The translations under genes and the position numbers were made by a program. DNA of 64,000 nucleotides from Folioceros fuciformis (Eukaryota > Anthocerotophyta > Anthocerotopsida > Anthocerotales), in contig JBNGIO010006348.1 in NCBI GenBank assembly GCA_049999805.1, positions 29,821 through 93,820 of the forward strand. The letters are read 5' to 3'. Below the pieces are notes generated by a model. That model saw nothing but the letters and a program-made list of their open reading frames with translations. It did no database searches and had not been told where the DNA came from. Below, in pieces: positions 59,297 through 64,000 of the stretch (position 1 is the stretch's first letter; each line of letters starts with the position of its first letter).

Positions 59297-62200
59297 TGGC
59301 TGCGATCGGAGCTCTGGCTCCTTCGCAGTTACTCGTATCTCCGTCTTCGTGCAAGCTATACGAGAACAGATACAAGGTTGCTGCCGGCTGCAGTGGCGCA
59401 TGTCAGTCCAGGAGAATTGCCGGAGGACTAGTGCTCCATGTGGATGTGACAGAGAGGAGGCCGTGGCGGAGAAAATGCGTGTTTCTGGAAGCCGCACCTG
59501 TGACGGATGTGCGGCCAGACGAGGAGGCTGCGGAAGGGAGCTGGGACGATGAGCATGCCAGGAACGAGGAGGGAGCTCTGGCTCAAATCCACACGGAGGT
59601 AGAGGGCCGGGAGGATCCAGCAGTGCAGAAGTTGGAGAGTGACGGCGACCGGCTAGGGTCGGGAGGAGATAAAGGCAATGAGGATGGGGATTTGCTTTCT
59701 CCTCAAGCTCTGGCCAGGGAGGTGGCTAGAAGGCGCAACTTCGCCATCATTTCTCATCCTGATGCGGGAAAAACTACTCTTGTAAGCTGAGAGTTTTGAG
59801 GATGTGACTGGAATCTGGTGCCGTTGGAGTTTCACCGGGTTCACTTTTACGATGTGTGGAGCAGACTGAGAAGCTGCTTCTCTATGGAGGAGCGATTCAG
59901 GAAGCAGGTGCTGTGAAGGCCAGGAGGTCTGCTCGTCATGCAACTTCTGATTGGATGGAGCTCGAGAAACAGAGAGGTGAGAGGAGGTTGTCACCGTTGC
60001 CAGTGTGTGGTGGCTGCGAGGAAGCTTGCGGGTATGCGGAAGCTGATTCCTTTGTTTTATTTTTTCTGTTTGGTTAAGGTAGGTATATCAATCACGTCAA
60101 CGGCGATGGTTTTTGAAACGAAGGGATATCAGATTACGCTGCTCGACACTCCGGGGCATCAGGTTCGTTCACTCGCTCAGGGTCGGTCCTGTACGCGCGC
60201 TGAGTGCTTTTCTGGAAGCAGGGTAGTGCCTCTGGTAAAGGAGAGCTTTCTGAGGACCGGGTGTGGCACTGTTGCAGGATTTCGGAGAGGATACTTACAG
60301 GTGAGCCTGTACGCCTGGCTCTGCACTTGGCAATGTAGGCCATCTGTGGTGTTCACTGTGTTCACATTGTTTGTGTACAATTTGAGCATTTTGCAGGACG
60401 CTTGCAGCTGCAGATAACGCTGTCATGTTGGTGGATGGGGGCAAAGGGCTGGAGCCACAAACAAGGAAGCTGTTTGAGGTAAGTTGGATAAGAGGAATAG
60501 CAGCAAAATTGGGGCAATAAGAGGACTCGTGTCTTGTTGATGAACTGATGGGCATTCCTGATTCTCCTGACAGGTTTGCAGAATGCGTAAGCTGCCAATA
60601 TTTACTTTCATGAATAAGATGGACCGTCCTGCCTTAGCGCCATTGGAGCTCCTAGATCAAATTGAAAAGGAGTTTGGTCTTGCTACCTATCCGATGAACT
60701 GGCCGATTGGATCAGGTGACAGGTATGCAGAGGATTGCCACTGCTGGCGCGCATGCCTTTGGTGTCATTTAGCAGCTGGTCTTCTGAGGGCAGGTCACAT
60801 AACTGGGCCACGAATGAATGCAGGTTCTTGGGTGTTGTCCACAGACCTCGTCAAGAAGTTCATCTCTTTGATAAGGGCGAAAAACATGGAACGAAAGAAG
60901 CAATAGTGCAAGTAATCCCCTGGGGTGATTCTCGTCTTGAGGAGATTATTCCAGGAGATCTCTTCCAACAACTGAAGGTATAGCATGCATTATGGTTGGC
61001 CTTGGTTTTCCAGCTTCTTTTGTGAAATGTGCTGAAAGTTTCATTTCCTCAGGAGGAGATTGAGCTTCTGGAGGAGCTGACACCACCATTGGACTTGAAT
61101 CTTGTGCATTCTGGAGATTTGTCCCCAGTTTTCTTTGGTAGTGCAATGAACAATTTTGGGGTAAGATTGCTATTTCCTGCTGTCGAACTCTACAGTCAAT
61201 TGAGGATGATTTGGGCATTGACTTTCCTTCGGATCTACATGCCTTTTGTAAAGGAGGGTTCATGTGTCGTATATTTTTCAGGTTGAGCTCTTCTTAGATA
61301 GCTTCCTTGAGTGTGCCATTCGACCAGGCAAGCATCATAGTGACGCGGGAGAGGTCCTCCCTGAGTATCCCCACTTCACGGGCTTTGTCTTCAAGGTAAC
61401 ATTGCTGTGCATTCCATGGCCGTTCCCTTGTCAGGTGGAGTGTCCTTGCTAGAGATGCATTTGTTTTGACCTAGCAGTGCTGTGGAGTGCTATAAGTCAC
61501 GGTGAGGCAATGACCCTGCAGGCAGATAGAACGATGGTGAGATATCGTTTCAGGTCTCAAGGCCATGAGCCAATACACATCCTGATTGGTTCTCGTCAAC
61601 GTTGTCCCTGGCATTTTATCTTTTGAAGGGTAGAGCCGACTTAAAAAGTCTGAGTCTAAGATGCATCTAATCTGGGGTCTCTCTTTGGAGACAATGGCAG
61701 CTCCAATGAGAGCATAGGAAAGAGCCCAACACAATTGTTTTGGCAGAGTTTGGCGAATGTTTTTGCTGATACCACCTCATTGAGCGTCCCAAGTCTGGCG
61801 ATGTTAGCATCGTGATATCTTTGGTCAACAATCGTTGGAGGCTCTGACGCACTTGAGTGTTTTACGAATTGAAGGATGATGCAATTCGAGGATCATGTTT
61901 AGAAAATTTCTTGTGACTTGGGGTTCCGTAATCCTTGCTTATGGTTCTTACCTAAGTCTGTTGTTGTCCACATGGTGGATTCAGTTGCAAGCGAATATGG
62001 ACCCAAAGCATAGAGACAAGGTTGCCTTTGTAAGGGTCTGTTCAGGTTTGGACTCGTTCTCGCACCGCTGTCCTTGGGCATTGGAGGGCCTTGAACACAG
62101 TACTGACCACCTGTTTCTGACAGGTCAGTTCAGTAAAGGCATGAAAGTCCAGCTTGCTCGAACAGGCAAAGTATTGTCGTTAACAAGACCACAGAAAATG

Positions 62201-63285
62201 TTTGCACAAGATCGCTCTACTGTTGAAACTGGTTTTGCGGGGGATGGTAGGTACTTGGGCTCGTCCTTGCCAATGACTTCAGATGTTTGCGCATGTCTGG
62301 CTGTGGATGGTCTTTGACTTGGTTCCCTCGGGCCAGTGATTGGATTGAACAACCCAAATGCCTTCTGCATTGGCGACACGCTGTACACTGGCCCAAGGAG
62401 GACTTTCCCAGGAATCCCATCGTTTTCTCCGGAACTGTTCTGTTACATGAGGAACCCAAATCCATCGAAGTACAAGCAGTTCCAGAAGGGGATAAATGAG
62501 TTGCTCGGTGAAGGTGCTGTACAGGTGCGTCTTTGTGAGGACCACGTTCTAGGTTCAGGCAGGTGAATATGCAAAGCTTGTCCTTCAGTGGTAAGCTATG
62601 AAAGCGGTGTACGTTGAGTGCTTTCTCAATATTTGGCTATTTGTTTTACGGCAGGCACTGTTTTCCGTTGATTCTGGAAGAACTGATCCAATTTTGGCAG
62701 CGGTGGGGCAGCTGCAATTTGAGGTATCCACATCGGTTCCGTCCCTTAAGGATAGTTTCCCTTGAAACTGGGATATGAAATTATGCGTTTGGCTGCAGGT
62801 GGTACAGTACCGCATGCAGAGTGAATACAACGTAGAGACCCAACTTGAGCCTCTTGGATTCAGTGTGGCACGGTGGGTGTCTGGAGGTTGGCCCGCCCTC
62901 GAGAGAGTCGGCAAAATCTACAACTGTGCAACGGTGAAGGATCGGGTTAGTCTATGTGGGATTCTGTCATTCACTGATTGTTAGCCTTGTAGCCTTCGGG
63001 AAAGCGTCCAGGTTCTGAGGCACTGTTTTTAATTTGATGCAGTGGGGGCGCCCTGTTTTGCTATTTCGAAATGAATGGAATGTAACTCAGCTACTGGTTC
63101 GTTCCATCCCACGTGTTTCCCACCATAAAATCTTCGAAGCTATGGCTATGGCACAAGTTGGAATACACTCGTACACGCTGGATGATGGTCTGACTTGTTG
63201 CACTTTTCCCTGACAGGGTGATCATCCAGAGATAGGTGAACTAGCTCCCTACGCTCTTCCTCCGGAGGAGCCTGTCCGGAGATAA
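59296..63285 (+). CDS. prfC: Plastid peptide chain release factor 3 (bacterial-type RF3 GTPase)
   Basis: Sixteen exons: 59296-59781, 59865-59976, 60083-60162, 60278-60300, 60397-60478, 60574-60722, 60824-60977, 61053-61160, 61282-61395, 61985-62045, 62124-62246, 62337-62524, 62655-62723, 62799-62945, 63043-63096 and 63217-63285; 672 aa. About 150 N-terminal residues are presequence plus acidic linker, then an RF3 core of normal length (E. coli 529 aa). GTPase motifs: [14 protein letters not shown] (G1), [10 protein letters not shown] (G2), [14 protein letters not shown] (G3), NKMDR (G4). RF3-specific insert [16 protein letters not shown] and domain III sequence [15 protein letters not shown] are present. 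RF3 removes RF1/RF2 from ribosomes after termination; plastid location is inferred from the presequence. Exon 4 is only 23 bases and intron 9 (61396-61984) is the longest. All 15 intron phases fit. Confidence 0.94.
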
Positions 63286-63492
63286 TGTACGAAATGGGCT
63301 CAGGTTGTTGGTGATGGTTGCTTAGTCATGCTAGCATCCTCAAAAGGAAAATTTACGTGGTCCTACTTCCCCCAAGATTTAAGGTGGGTTAGCGATCTCT
63401 CCCAATACTCCTCAACACCCTTCTATCTACTCTCAGGAGTGTTCAGCGTCATCGGAAAGTACCTCCTGATTTGACAAGGGATCACTTACAAT

Positions 63493-64000
63493 CTAGTCGT
63501 CCTCCGTCTCTGTAACGTCTTGAAATTGTTCCAAGATGTCGTGCCTCCACGCTACCACAAAAATGGATAACACAAAGATTAGAACACCAATAAAGGTCCT
63601 CCATGTAGCTGACCGACCTTCCTCATACGCGTACGAAGGGATGTCGTCGGAGTAAGCCGAGTACGCCACACTGGAAGGAGGAGTATCGTCGAACAGAGAG
63701 TTCTCCATGTCGCGCAAGTCCCTCGGACCCCAGCGCCGGGAGCTCTCCCCCCGCCCATATCTTTGCTCGTATCCATCAATATCGAGTCCCGTTTCTTGGT
63801 GCCTTCCCACAGACGCAAGGCCTTCTTCGACCTGGGGATAGGTGCGGGTGTAATAGGAGGTATACCCTTTGAACCTCCTTCCCTTTCTCTGCCTCCGAAT
63901 CAGGAAGGCAAGGGTTCCGGACAGGCCCACGGCCAGAAGCCCAAGGCCAGCGTAGAGCCTCAGCCTCCGCAACTGCTCGGGGGAGAGTTTGTCAAGACTC
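63493..64000 (-). CDS. Partial gene for a small two-span membrane protein, 5' part outside window
   Basis: Minus-strand frame ends at stop 63493-63495 and runs open to the window edge (first residues visible SLDKLSPEQLRRLRLYAGLG). No in-frame ATG is seen, so the start lies beyond 64000, probably in another exon. There is a membrane segment (YAGLGLLAVGLSGTLAFLI), a basic patch (RRQRKGRRFKGY), a hydrophilic Tyr/Ser/Asp-rich middle and a second membrane segment near the C-terminus (FIGVLIFVLSIFVVAW) before an acidic tail (TETEDD). I do not recognise the family. It is convergent with the RF3 gene, 207 bases away. Confidence 0.6.
   Translation of the reverse strand, partial: SLDKLSPEQLRRLRLYAGLGLLAVGLSGTLAFLIRRQRKGRRFKGYTSYYTRTYPQVEEGLASVGRHQETGLDIDGYEQRYGRGESSRRWGPRDLRDMENSLFDDTPPSSVAYSAYSDDIPSYAYEEGRSATWRTFIGVLIFVLSIFVVAWRHDILEQFQDVTETEDD

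Overview
The window is nuclear DNA of a seed-free land plant. Genes carry many short GT-AG introns (about 70-280 bp), proteins have plastid and mitochondrial presequences, and three pentatricopeptide (PPR) proteins are present. One PPR protein (41384-44601) has the KP-type deaminase end (KKPARAWIE start, terminal GDRH) that published work links to U-to-C organelle RNA editing in hornworts, ferns and non-Selaginella lycophytes. Together with the high gene density (22 genes, one of them broken and one cut by the window edge) and small introns, this makes a hornwort-like genome the best guess. That assignment is an inference. All spliced models below were built by hand from frame continuity, splice sites and family resemblance; exon lengths add up to whole codons in every complete model.

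Layout, left to right. 1-2204: decayed LINE retrotransposon (reverse transcriptase and zf-RVT region). 2205-5522: gene-poor, with palindromic CCTACGTAGG-type repeats. 5523-7461 (+): BAT1/GABA-permease-like amino acid transporter. 8566-11744 (-): plastid PotD-like solute-binding protein with an acidic insert. 12076-13170 (-): GET2/CAML-like tail-anchor receptor. 13604-15382 (+): TBL-like PC-esterase. 16236-19624 (+): SPARK-type receptor kinase. 19844-21790 (-): DUF2985/PLAC8 membrane protein. 22312-23577 (+): HeLo-like helical protein without a kinase. 23681-26092 (+): E-class PPR. 26584-27512 (-): broken SEC13. 28018-31905 (-): SDA1. 32438-34770 (+): Pumilio 24/PUF6. 35497-36361 (+): DUF1068. 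36898-39722 (-): P-class PPR with SMR-like tail. 40136-41021 (-): ribosomal protein S15 (uS19). 41384-44601 (+): DYW:KP PPR. 45186-47308 (-): DUF946/Vps62-like. 48690-49746 (-): EEF1AKMT1-type lysine methyltransferase. 50082-50749 (+): KRTCAP2 (OST subunit). 51106-52855 (+): thylakoid-lumen TPR protein. 54316-56876 (+): CCD8 of strigolactone synthesis. 57223-59296: decayed Ty1/copia element. 59296-63285 (+): plastid release factor RF3. 63493-64000 (-): partial membrane protein.

The genes are mostly unrelated housekeeping and organelle genes rather than an operon-like system. Shared themes are ribosome assembly and translation (SDA1, Pumilio 24, S15, eEF1A methyltransferase, plastid RF3), organelle RNA processing (three PPRs) and ER membrane biogenesis (GET2, KRTCAP2, SEC13 remnant). 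Several neighbours are divergent and share short promoters (13171-13603, 21791-22311, 31906-32437, 41022-41383, 49747-50081). The points most worth follow-up are the KP-type editing factor, the copia repeat that ends on the RF3 start codon, the HeLo-like protein with an unassigned C-terminal half, the doubly broken SEC13, and a non-canonical GC-AG intron next to a perfect 50-bp tandem duplication.
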